Assembly (NCBI GenBank): GCA_907165065.1
Contig: OU015532.1
Coordinates: 46,728,839-46,792,838 of the forward strand
DNA: 64,000 nt
Direction: 5' to 3'
Source: Caprimulgus europaeus
Taxonomy: Eukaryota; Chordata; Aves; Caprimulgiformes; Caprimulgidae
Shown piece by piece: positions 33,285 through 43,857 of this stretch (its first letter is position 1; each line of letters starts with the position of its first letter). The translations under genes and the position numbers were made by a program. The notes beneath the pieces were generated by a model that was given only the letters and a program-made list of their open reading frames with translations, searched no databases and was not told the DNA's origin.

Positions 33285-35852
33285 CTTAAATCTTAACTTA
33301 ATTTAAGATCTCAGCAAGAAAGTTGGAAAAAAATCAAGAATGAAATTACTCAATTATAATTAGAATATCCTCTCAGAATGCTGGATCATCCTCTTCCTTT
33401 GAGTTTGTTTGTTCAAGTACAATGAGAATTCACAGTCCTCATTTACTGGAATCCATCTCAAAATTACCTTGTTTGTCACATTTATTACATACAAATATTT
33501 ACTATCAAGTAAGAGCAAGCTCATTTATGTTAAGTTTTGTACAAATCAGAGCGATAGGCAATTGAGTCCATGTTATTCTTATCCGTGATTTCTTAATAGT
33601 TTCTTTGTGTGCTTAACAGTTTGGTTATAAAATTGTTCTATTCCTTTGTGTGGCTGATCCTGGTAACCCAACATCTTCATACTGAATATTTTTCTTGGGC
33701 AGGAGGAAAGATTTTCAGGTAGTGCTATGTCTGGCTGCTGAGCAGTTGGTTTTTTTTCATCTCGCTCCTTCAAGCTGAATTTACTTTATTCAGAGGTTGT
33801 CCAAGGAATGTCAGATCAAAGTGAACAAATTTATCTATTCTTTCTTTCTTTGTCACAATTAACCTTTCTTACCAGAGCTAACAAAGCCTGGAAAATGACT
33901 TTCATTGTATTTTGAAGGGAGGAGCTATTCCAGTAAACGATGTCTTGCGAAATTTCCTCGAGATGTTCACTTTCTGTCTGGAATACTCTAAATTAAGCAT
34001 ATTTGTCTTTAATAACCACATTGTATCGTCTGTTTACTGGAATTTGGCCTACTTCAAAGATGTCATTAGGCAAGCTTGGATTGCTTCTTAATAGCATACA
34101 TATATTTAAAAATTAATTATTTGGTCTTTGCAATGTGGTTTTACTTAATAAGAAGTCACAGCCTGCACACAGCCAGCTGACACAGAGCGTTTTTGTAGGG
34201 ACTGTCACATCTTCATACATCTTCCTCTGTGTGGTAAGTCTCATTTGGGTAGGATTTGGGTGTAAAGTGCCAGCATTGGAAGAAATCTGTTTCATTTTGG
34301 TCCTATAAAAATACACTTTACACTTTATGACTCAGCTTCTCTATTTTTAAAAAAGAGATGATGGCAAGGTATGCTCATCATTATTTTTTTTTGCTTCTAG
34401 TGTGCACGTTATTTCAATTACTAACGATAATTGTGTTAGGTATTTACATATATCACCTCTTGGGAGAAGTTCATGATTTAATAGATGTTAATTTGCTAAG
34501 GTTTTTAGAACATCTCCAAAGGTCACCTATTGTGATTAAGTCAGTCCTTCCTCATGCTATTCAGCACATTCTGCTCAGCAGGAGATACAAATACAGGCTA
34601 GATTGAAAATGGAATACAAGTGTCAGCTGGGTGACAGAGGAGAGGCAATTCATGCAGCTTTTATTGATATATCAGGTGGTTTTTCATACCAACCATAAAA
34701 ATCAAATGACTATCCATATTTTCTACAGCAAATTAAAGCAATAATGTCCCATTTATTCCTATTTATTTATTTTATTCTGCCTTCTTAATGTTGTGTTAGG
34801 CTTTCTGTGTTTTTATTATGAGGTGTCATTTCCAAAGCAGATGGCACTCGTGGTGAGGGTGAACCTCCCTCTCCATTTCTGCACATGTTTTTAGTGTCCT
34901 TCACCTTGCTGACATGCTTCCCCACGTGTTAAACTTGATCAGTATCTGACCTTAAAATCTCAGAGGTGGTAGGAGCAGTTAATAAACATTTTTAAGATGT
35001 GGATCAGAGCAATAGAAATGATTAGAGGCCAGAGGATTAATTTACAAGTAGTAAAGATGAAATGAGCTAAATATATAGTGTATGTCTGAGCAGGATGAAT
35101 TGAGTTGGGGTAAAAGAATCAGAGAGAGAGGCATCTAACCATCTTAATATCTCTGAAGGACATAAACTGCAGTGCCTGAAATGTGCTAATTAGTCCCAGA
35201 CTTGATGTGGACAGTGCAGAGAAAGATTTTCAGAGCTCAGGACATAAAAAGTTATGTTTTTAGGAGATAGAAGACGAAGATGTATAAGGTCTGTTCGCTT
35301 TGGCATCAAAAGACGACATGGGAATCAGTAAATAGTTGTTTGTTTTATGTCAAATCCTTCACACTGGCTAACTTGAATGCAGACAGCTCTTCTGCTCTTC
35401 TGTCTCAGAAGCAGGCACAGTCAGACCCAAGTGCTCCAATTGTTTCACAGTGAAACCCAGGTACGTGGCACTGCCAGGTAACCCGACAGCGGAACACGGG
35501 TGTGATGAACCGAGGTACCGGGTCCTCTGGAGCTGCACCTAACTCAGCTGAGGCTCACATCTGGAGTCAGTATCCCAGATCTTTTTGTGCAGAAGCTTTA
35601 TGTCAACTGTCAGGTTCCAAACCTTTCCCACAGCTGCTGCAAGCCTTGGAACACTATTCTAAACATCCCAACTAAAAATATCCATTTTTCACCTGAAACT
35701 TGGTTACTATTTGAGCTCAACTATTAAGCTTCCTTCTTCACATTTGCTGAAGAATTTTGAAGCCATCAAGGCCACTTTTCTCCCTCTTTCTGCCCTAGAG
35801 CATCTTTCTGGCTCTGTGAAACACCACTTAAACATAAGGTGGGAAAAAAAAA
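33285..35852. other. Unique non-coding stretch
   Basis: No certain gene. The block at about 33790-34330 is repeat-free and contains ATTAAT/ATTTAAA cores and an isolated CTCGAG; it is a weak regulatory candidate. An 82-codon frame at 34358-34606 encodes a hydrophobic N-terminal half (see findings) but no recognised family. Confidence 0.45.
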
Positions 35853-35997
35853 GGTACTGTCAGGGTGGTCAACCAGTGGAAGAGGTTGTGGAGTGTCTGT
35901 CCTGGGCAACCTGCACTCATTGACTCTCTGCTCTGAGCAGGGAGGCCAGATGAGATCATCTCCCAAGGTCCCTGCCATCTTCAAGTATTTAGTGATT
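35853..35997 (+). mobile_element. Degenerate CR1 LINE fragment
   Basis: GTCAGGGTGGTCAACCAGTGG, GAGGTTGTGGAGTGTCTGTCC, GGGCAACCTGCACTC, GAGCAGGGAGGCCAGATGAG and CAAGGTCCCTGCCATCTTC follow the order of a CR1 3' end (the VVEHW-RLP-EVVES region, then the 3' UTR). It is much more diverged than the other copies and lacks the terminal tail, so it is an older insertion. Confidence 0.65.
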
Positions 35998-36124
35998 GTT
36001 TGGACTTTGACTTCCCTAACTGAATAATGATTAGATACTTATGTTTTGCAATATACTTGTTTTTTTTTTTATTGAAGAACACTGTTTACAATAAATCCAG
36101 TGCAACTTTTGCTTAAAATGATTT

Positions 36125-36435
36125 ATTATTTTATTTTATTTTATTTTATTTTATTTTATTTTATTTTATTTTATTTTATTTTATTTTATTTTATTTTATT
36201 TTATTTTATTTTATTTTATTTTATTTTATTTTATTTTATTTTATTTTATTTTATTTTTTTATTTTATTTTTTATTTTCTTTATTTTATGTTATTTTTTAT
36301 TTTGTATTTTATCTTTATTTTTTTTTTATCTTTTTTTATTTTATTTTTTATTTTATTTTTTTATTTTATTTTTTATTTTATTTTATTTTTTATTTTATTT
36401 TATTTTTATTTATTTTTTATTTTTATTTTATTTTA
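36125..36435 (+). repeat. (ATTTT)n pentanucleotide array
   Basis: About 26 nearly perfect TTTTA units extend to about 36254. About 180 bp of decayed T/A-rich derivatives follow, with variants such as TTTTTTA and TTTATT. The pure 5' end and degenerate 3' end give the array a polarity. The open frame across it is a composition artefact. Confidence 0.95.
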
Positions 36436-36469
36436 ATTCTGAGGGCTTGTTAAGCTTCAGCATATTTAC

Positions 36470-37180
36470 TTTAAACCATTAATTGAATGGTCCTATCTTT
36501 TAATACCCTGTTAAATGTTAACACAACCATCATTCTTATTTTGTCTGGCTAATTAAATCTATATTAACTCTGTATTAATTGAGTTTGCACGTTGGAATTG
36601 TTTTCTTATGTCAAAGGAAAATTATGAATTATAAAATAGTGCTCGCTAATAGTTCTAATTTTATTCTTAAAATAAATAATGCAAGTTTTTAGCTGATAAC
36701 AAGATATTGAATTAATTTCTCCCACTCCTCTAGCCCCCCATCTATTTTCTTCTCCTTTCTCTCTCCAGACTAGTGCAAGTGTGGAGAAATACTTTTTGCA
36801 ATGAATCTCTGGTATTGGTATTTATTTTGATAGAAAGAGAAGAGATCTAATAAAAACGAATGACCAATTTGCATTAAATTGATGAGCTGTAAAGGCTTCC
36901 TTTGATCCAGCACATTGAAACGGTTCACTCCTGAGGAGCTGAATTTAGCTGTAAGAAATCCAGAAATGAATACTGCACACCTCAATCAATCAAAGGAATT
37001 TAAATACCTCAAAGGCAAGCTGAAATGAAAATAGATAGGTCGTTTCCAAACGCTGGCAAACAGGAAAATCAAGATGACAAGAGGCTTGGGGTTTGCCTCC
37101 ACTAAAATCCCCAAGTTTGCTTTGGATTGCAGTATCTTCAGCAATCACTCTGATTACCTAATTGTGCAGATTCTGAGGTG
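36470..37180. promoter_or_regulatory. Candidate conserved non-coding element with paired TCF/LEF sites
   Basis: A repeat-free block just 3' of the ATTTT array. CCTTTGATCC at 36899-36908 fits the TCF/LEF consensus exactly, and ATCAAAGG at 36989-36996 is a second site in the opposite orientation about 80 bp away. Homeodomain-like cores (ATTAATTG, CTAATTAAAT, GATTACCTAATTG) are frequent. Enhancer function, for example Wnt-responsive, is inference from these motifs. Confidence 0.3.
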
Positions 37181-39999
37181 ATTTCAGTTTGTTTCTATTG
37201 TTGTTTACTCTTGATTGATCTCAGCATCTTCATGGCATCAGATCAACCTGTGACCATGTCTGACTTTGTGTCTGTGGTGGATGTGTCTGGTTTGAAAGCA
37301 GGTGCATCAAAGATATACACAAATCATTGTCATATACTAACTCAGGTGTCTGGTGGGATAAATAACTCTTTGCAAACAAGCTGCAAAGGGATAAATCTAT
37401 CCAACATCCATCATCTTCAGTGTCTCTCTTATTCCAAATGCATGCTTTGCCAGGAGTAAGAAAGGAACAACTAGTATTGATCCCTTCATCCAGGAGGCAT
37501 GAAGGGACATCCTCCTTTAGACAGGAGTCTAACATTTGTCACTTGCAATATTTTCTCTTTCAGTGTTGCCAGCATCTGGATTAACTAATACAACATAGCT
37601 GTCTTGCAGGTAATAGTGATGGTTCCCATCCAAACAGAAAGAAAACATGGAATTTATTAAGCTCTTGACACTACTGTTTGAACAAAGAGATTTGGGGGTT
37701 TTTATAAGCTTTGAATTTTTTTTTTTTTTTGGGTGGGGGCTTTGTGAAGTATTTTGGATTTGATATGTTTTACACCCAGAGCTTCCCTAACATCTGATGA
37801 ACCACATGAGCCTGCATATTGTAATCCTGTTGGAGTCTTGTAGGCATTTAAATTTATTTTTTTTTATATTAGAAGTGTTATAGGAAGCTGCTTTAAGACA
37901 TCAGTTTAAAGTCTATGTCCCAGCTTGTTTCATAATCTCCTTTCCTGTTACCACTGGAAAAGTGGAGACATTCTTCCCAAATGTCTGAAGTCTGGGGGTG
38001 CTGATGACAGAAAACTCACATTATTCTGCATGCACCTTGTGTATGCATTTCCCACAAAAACATGTACTCCCAGAATGTGAGTAATTAATTCCTGTTTATT
38101 TACCAAGTGGTTATTTATAGGCTGCATAACTTCTACAGCAAAAAGCTTCCTCTGCCCTGTTCTTCTTTACTCAGGATTTAAAAAAAAATATTGATTAGTC
38201 TACTTAATTTCTCTGTGATATTTGTTTGACTGAATAGGCTGAGCTAATATTTTTATAGCTATTGAATACTTTAACTGGGATTATGTGAACTGGTTGTGAC
38301 TTCCAGGTGATAGTTTAGACATATGATTTGTAAAGAGCTTTGTGTTTCTGCCCTTCTGCAGCTCTAGTCTCAAGAATTAACCAGAATCCTTCTGATATTG
38401 CCCTTGATCCAACAAATCATCTGGGTCCTTGCTTGATTTTAAGAACAAAAGTGGTCTTTTTGTGTGTAGTGATACTGCACATCTGCTTAAATACTTTGCC
38501 AGATTATCAGCATTACAGTAGAGCAGAATGAAAATTGGTTTAGATGCCATTACTGTTAATAAACACTGATTTCACTCATATTTTCCTCATAGTCTTTAAA
38601 ATTCATACATTTGACACACAAGACTGGGGGGAAAAAAAAAAAAGTCTTCCTTCTGTCTATGTGTTTTTGTTTTCTTTGAAATGTAGTTGGTGACAGGGTG
38701 CTAGACCCATACAGGAAAATAAAAGGTAAAAAAAAGTTGGCAGGATTCCCCTAGTTAAAAAAAAATATTATTTCTTCTAGGACTGTATAAAACTGGTCTG
38801 AGTTTCATCTTAAATGTTTGCCAAAGCTTGTGAAGAAAAGAGTTGAATTTTACATTTATGGAGATTAAGAATTAATCAAGTTCTGTATCACTGCATAACT
38901 CAGATTTTCCTCCAGATTAATTCATGATTGGAAGACCCAGAATAATCTGTTGAAATAAAGGTTGATTTTTATTTTTTTTCCATAAGCCCCAATACTAAAC
39001 CTCTTCATAAAGGACTGATTTATGTGTTGCCTCAGTGATGTTTCTCTGCACACTTATAATGGACAGGTAGAATGTGATTACACTGAATGGGTAACTAATA
39101 GTTTATTTTCAACACTTTTTCACTTGTGGTCTGAAACCAGATTGGTATCTTGTCTAATGTATAGGTTATTTGCAATTATTTGATGTTTAAATTACAATAA
39201 TAATTCTTGGTTAGTTCAGTAAGCAGCAATTTACTGTGAGTTTTTGAATGTTAAAATATGAAAAGAGGTTGGTCATTTCTGATACAGTGGAGAGATGATC
39301 TACTTCTACCCTACAAGTCTCTGACTTCAGCTTTTACTCTGTATAAATACAGAGGATTAATTTAAAATTTGCTATTGCAAATATTTAGAATCTACCAGTT
39401 ATTTTTGAGAAAGATCTCTCCTAGTAAACCAATTTACTAGGTTATTTGCAGAGAGAAAAACAGAAAATGAGCCTAGAGGTAAAGAATGAAATAGAGGGAG
39501 AACACTGATAGTTCCTGAGGCACTAATATTTGCCTGACATTAGTAATGGTATTATTTTGAATTATCTACCAAGTGAGTACATGGATAATTTTTTTTTCCC
39601 CTGAAACACCTCATCTGTACTAAAATACAGTCTAAATCTACACAGATTATCTTGCTCACTGTGCTAAAAAAACCCCTTTGCAGTCTCCTATTCAGTGGAT
39701 AAAGCTAATTCAAAGACCAAGGTTCAAGTCCTCCCTTGTGTTTAGATCCTGGAGAGCTGCCTTCATCTGTTCCTGGCTTATGCAGGAGAAATAAGGAGAA
39801 AAGTTGTGCTCAAAAAGCCTGCCCTTCCTGAAGGGAGGGAGCCCTCTGTCAGAGAGCTGCCTTTGCTTCCTACTGAGCAACAGACTTGCATCTGAGAATG
39901 GTAATGACCAAGATGAACGGCCTCTGCCCTGCTTTAAAACTGCTTTTTCCACAACCAAAATCTCTGAGGATGTAAGGCACTCTTAGTGCTTTAAGTAAT

Positions 40000-40560
40000 A
40001 TTCATTGAAGCAACGTGCTAAAAGATTTCATTCAGTTCAGACTCGGTTAAGTCCGTGGAAAATACTTCCAAAACACTGAGAAGGCACATTCATCTCGGTC
40101 TTTATTTGTTGGGAGGACAATATTTTGTATTAAAAAATTGGATTAATTGATTGTCCTGCTTTTAGAGAACCTGTTATTCAATTTAGGAGAGGAAAGTAAA
40201 GCAGCTGACCACTGTAAATCCCTCAAGTGATTTATATTTCTTAAAAGCAGGATGATTTTGAAAGGGCTACTCATAATTTTGTCACATTGGGAGGCTTTGA
40301 GCTGGATCCATTGTGGCTGAATACTGTCTGGTCAGTGGTTGGAATGGGCTGTCCATCTTCCTGCTGATTTTGTGAGCTGAGTATTTGTGATAGTTTCATT
40401 TCTATACTGTTGCTGTGCAAACAAATGCATTGTCAGAGAAAGCAATCAGCACATAGTGTACAGTATCAGAAACAACACGTGCTGATGAACACGTTGCATG
40501 AGAGCTTACAGCACTTAGACTGGAGATAGAAGCAATCATATTTTGTTTTATGGCTCAGTG
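40000..40560. promoter_or_regulatory. Candidate conserved non-coding element
   Basis: About 560 bp of repeat-free sequence with SOX-like cores (GGACAATATT near 40116, CCATTGTGG near 40308), GGATTAATTGATTG near 40140, and a cluster of CACGTG-like and ACACGT words near 40476-40495. CpGs are retained (for example ACTCGG, CATCTCGGTC). It is a candidate on texture only. Confidence 0.22.
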
Positions 40561-41249
40561 TCTTCATTCTCCTCCACCCTTGTCCCATCCATTCTGGGCA
40601 GTTAGTAATGCTTTAGTGCCTTATCTTGCTGATGAGTGTTGAATAAAGTTAAGAAAAAGGCTAGTGATAGACAAAGACTATAAAAGCTGATTTAATTAAG
40701 GAATTACATAAATTGATGTTGGTTAAAATGTCTTAACACTCAACAGTCTTTTTAAAGAATATCCACAAGTTAATCTCTGTGGTCTCAACAACTTCATCCT
40801 ATCACACATCTTCCAAACATGTATCTTCAAAACAAGTTGCTAGTTGCAGATGGCACACAAGAGCGTGATGGATGTAACTTGGGAGTGTACTTTACAAAAG
40901 TCTTTTCCATGTATGAGAATGACTTGTGTAAACTATATACACACATATTTGATTAATTGTTTTATATATAATACAGTCTTAATTTTGGAGTGTGAGTTTT
41001 GAACTAAAAAAAGCTGCAAGTTCTCACCCAATGACTCTGACATGTCTTTTTTTTTATACTGCAGATATTCAGCTAAGCAAGATAACACACAAAGTCCCTG
41101 ATGAAAACATTTCTTCTCAGGATGTTCAGATTACCCATCCATTATGATCAGTCTTCCTAAGGAGGAAAAAAAAGCCCTGAGTTTTTGGTTGCTGAGGAAG
41201 GTTGCAATACATATGTCTTATTTCTTATGTGGTCTTCATTACTGTAGTA

Positions 41250-42139
41250 TCTTAGCATTCAATGACACAAAGCTGGGAGGAGTGGGTGACACAGCAGAGG
41301 GCTATGCTGCCATCAGAGAGACCTGGACAGGCTGGAGAGCTGGGCAGGGAAAAACTTAATGAGATATAATAAGGGCAAGTGTTGGGTGTTGCACCTGGGC
41401 AGGAACAACCCCAGGTTCCAGTATAGGTTGGGGAGTGATCTGTTAGAAAGCAGTGTAGGGGAAAGGGGTCTGGGGGTCCTGGTGGGCAGCAGGATGACCA
41501 TGAGCCAGCACTGTGCCCTTGTGGCCAGGAAGGCCAATGGCATCCTGGGGGGCATTAGAAGGGGGGTGGTCAGTAGGTCGAGAGAGGTTCTCCTCCCCCT
41601 CTACTCTGCCCTGGTGAGGCCACATCTGGAATATTGTGTCCAGTTTGGGCCCCACAGTTCAAGAAGGACAGGGAGCTGCTTGAGAGAGTCCAGCACAGAG
41701 CCACCAAGATGATGAAGGGAGTGGAGCATCTCCCTGATGAGGAGAAGCTGAGGGAGCTGGGGCTCTTTAGCTTGGAGAAGAGGAGGCTGAGGGGTGACCT
41801 CATTAATGTTTATAAATATCTGAAGGGTGAGTGTCAGGAGGATGGAGCCAGGCTCTTCACAGTGATGACCAATGATAGGACAAGGGGCAATGGGTGTAAG
41901 CTGGAACACAGGAGGTTCCACTTAAATTTGAGAAGGAACTTCTTTACTGTGAGGGTGACAGAGCCCTGGGACAGGCTGCCCAGGGAGGGTGTGGAGTCTC
42001 CTTCTCTGGAGACACTCAAGACCCGCCTGGACACTTTCCTGTGTGAACTCATCTAGGTGTTCCTGCTCCAGCAGGGAGGTTGGACTGGGTGATCTTTCGA
42101 GGTCCCTTCCAATCCCTGACACTCTGTGATTCTGTGAAG
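41250..42139 (+). mobile_element. CR1 LINE, largest copy: end of RT through 3' tail
   Basis: About 890 bp. Translation starts at [15 protein letters not shown], the CR1 reverse transcriptase catalytic block; the family's F-A-D-D motif appears here as F-N-D. It continues with [79 protein letters not shown] and [17 protein letters not shown]. The frame shifts near 41345 and again near 41645, so no functional protein is possible. The 3' UTR follows (AGGTTGGACTGGGTGATC) and ends CTCTGTGATTCTGTGAAG. Being 5'-truncated inside RT, it was probably dead on arrival. Confidence 0.96.
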
Positions 42140-43579
42140 TATGGTGAAATTGAATTCACAATTACCCAGGAAATCATAGCAGAGTTGGAATTACTCTCAC
42201 AATTTGTGTAATATAAAATTGTTCATTCATTGTAAGAAAGATGAGCTATCTGAAGTAAGGTGCTTCTGCCCAACCTTCTCAGAAACCCGAACAAGCTGTT
42301 GATACTTGGAAAAATGTAATATAATTATCAAGGTTCCCTGCTCAAGGATTTGGTCTTGTAGTTGGCTTGAAGAGACCTCAACTTATCTCTTCAAATTCTT
42401 TTAATAAGTACTCTTATTAACTAAGAAAATCTTTGTTAGATGATTTCTTTATTCACAAATACAGATATTTTTTCAGTCATGTTGAGAAATGACCCTGAAA
42501 TTTGCCATCCCCAAAGCCCTTTATCTCTTAACACTGGTTCTGCTAGCCATACTAGGTATTTCAATCCATGAAATAGGTTGCATCTGGTGTTTTGCTGTTA
42601 CTGGAAGGTTCTTGTGCTTTCCAGCATTGTTACATTTTTCCCCCTATTGTCAGGGTTAATGCAGACCTTGATTTGCAATAACAGATGGAAAATGACAATT
42701 TTAAGAACCCATCTGTATCCTGATTGTCATCTCCATTTCTCCTTTACCTTTAGGTCATACTATGTGATAGACTGTGGATATGATTTTTTTTTTTATGGAG
42801 CCTTTTACCTTCAGAGACTCCCACCAGGCTTTGCACAAATATGGACTGGAGATATACTGGAGCTGAAAAGGGGGTCTTTCTGGATCCTAGAGAAATATGG
42901 AAGCATATCCCAAGAACTAGATTTTGTGGATCAAATCTAGTGCAAGAAGGTAGTTGTATTCTACAGCCAAAATGCTATCAGGGCCAACACTTTTGAATTG
43001 AAGGTACCAAATCTGTAATGAGCATAAAGCATTCCCCTTGCACCCTCAGGCTGCAGCTAATTGTAGCTATTTGTCATTTGCTTAGCAGTTAAATGAACTA
43101 TTTGTGTGTTGGAATACTGCAGCTGTTTCTTAGCACTGAACAATATTTCAGAATAGTTTAAGTGGGGAAATAGAGAAGAACCTGCTGAAAATGTAGTTAG
43201 TTTCCTCAGACTTTAATGTTCTCAAGACTCTAGAGCTGAAAATAACTGTATTTTCTCAAAAGACATGCCATTTCAATAACTACATGGGGCTAATGATGAA
43301 CCTGAGATGAAAGGGTTGTATACATGGGAGGTCTGAAGTGCCAAGCTTAGATGCTGGCTTAGAATCTTGCTTTAAAATAAAAATGACACCAACCTGGCTA
43401 GTGTGTTGCTGATGCTGCATTCAGAAATACTGAGTGGTTTTGGGGAAGTTTCTATCCCAGCACAGCTAAGCCTCCTCCAGCATTGTTTTACCATCAGAGC
43501 CCCAGACTGGATTGCAATGTGATGACAGCAGTCTGCGGGGAAAGTAGCCTATTTTAACAAAATTACTTAAAATCGAAGT
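42140..43579. other. Unique non-coding stretch
   Basis: No gene or repeat recognised. A 120-codon frame at 42578-42940 has no recognisable family. Confidence 0.5.
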
Positions 43580-43857
43580 CATACTTCAAGGTAAAGATAC
43601 TATTACAGCATATCTAACTCCCCTTTTCCCCCCTCTTTATGATATTGATTTAATTTGGTGTATCTCCATATCATACTTCAAGGTAAAGATACTATTACAG
43701 CATATCTAACTCCCTTTATCCCCCCCTTCTTTATGATATTGATTTAATTTGGTTAATCTCCATATCATACTTCAAGGTAAAGATACTATTACAGCATATC
43801 TAACTCCCTTTATCCCCCCTCTTTATGATATTGATTTAATTTGGTTAATCTCCATAC
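43580..43857. repeat. Three-copy minisatellite, 92-94 bp unit
   Basis: Copies start with CATACTTCAAGGTAAAG at 43580, 43672 and 43766 and end TAATCTCCATA. They differ mainly in the length of a C run and in GTGTAT versus GTTAAT near the end. Copies two and three are closest, so the third copy probably arose from the second. The unit is unique to this place in the window. Confidence 0.95.

Larger units (their letters stand above)
36436..41249. other. Unique non-coding stretch with several regulatory candidates
   Basis: Nearly 5 kb free of recognised interspersed repeats. Blocks at 36470-37180 and 40000-40560 look the most element-like. No gene is called; open frames reach about 100 codons (37230-37535 minus) without any recognisable domain. 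Confidence 0.5.

Noticed and set aside
36100-36453. 117-codon frame of Phe-Ile-Leu-Tyr repeats
   Set aside because: Produced by the ATTTT array; not a protein.
41359-41712. Frames within the CR1 considered as host genes
   Set aside because: The translation is clearly CR1 ORF2, with frame shifts at both ends of this segment.
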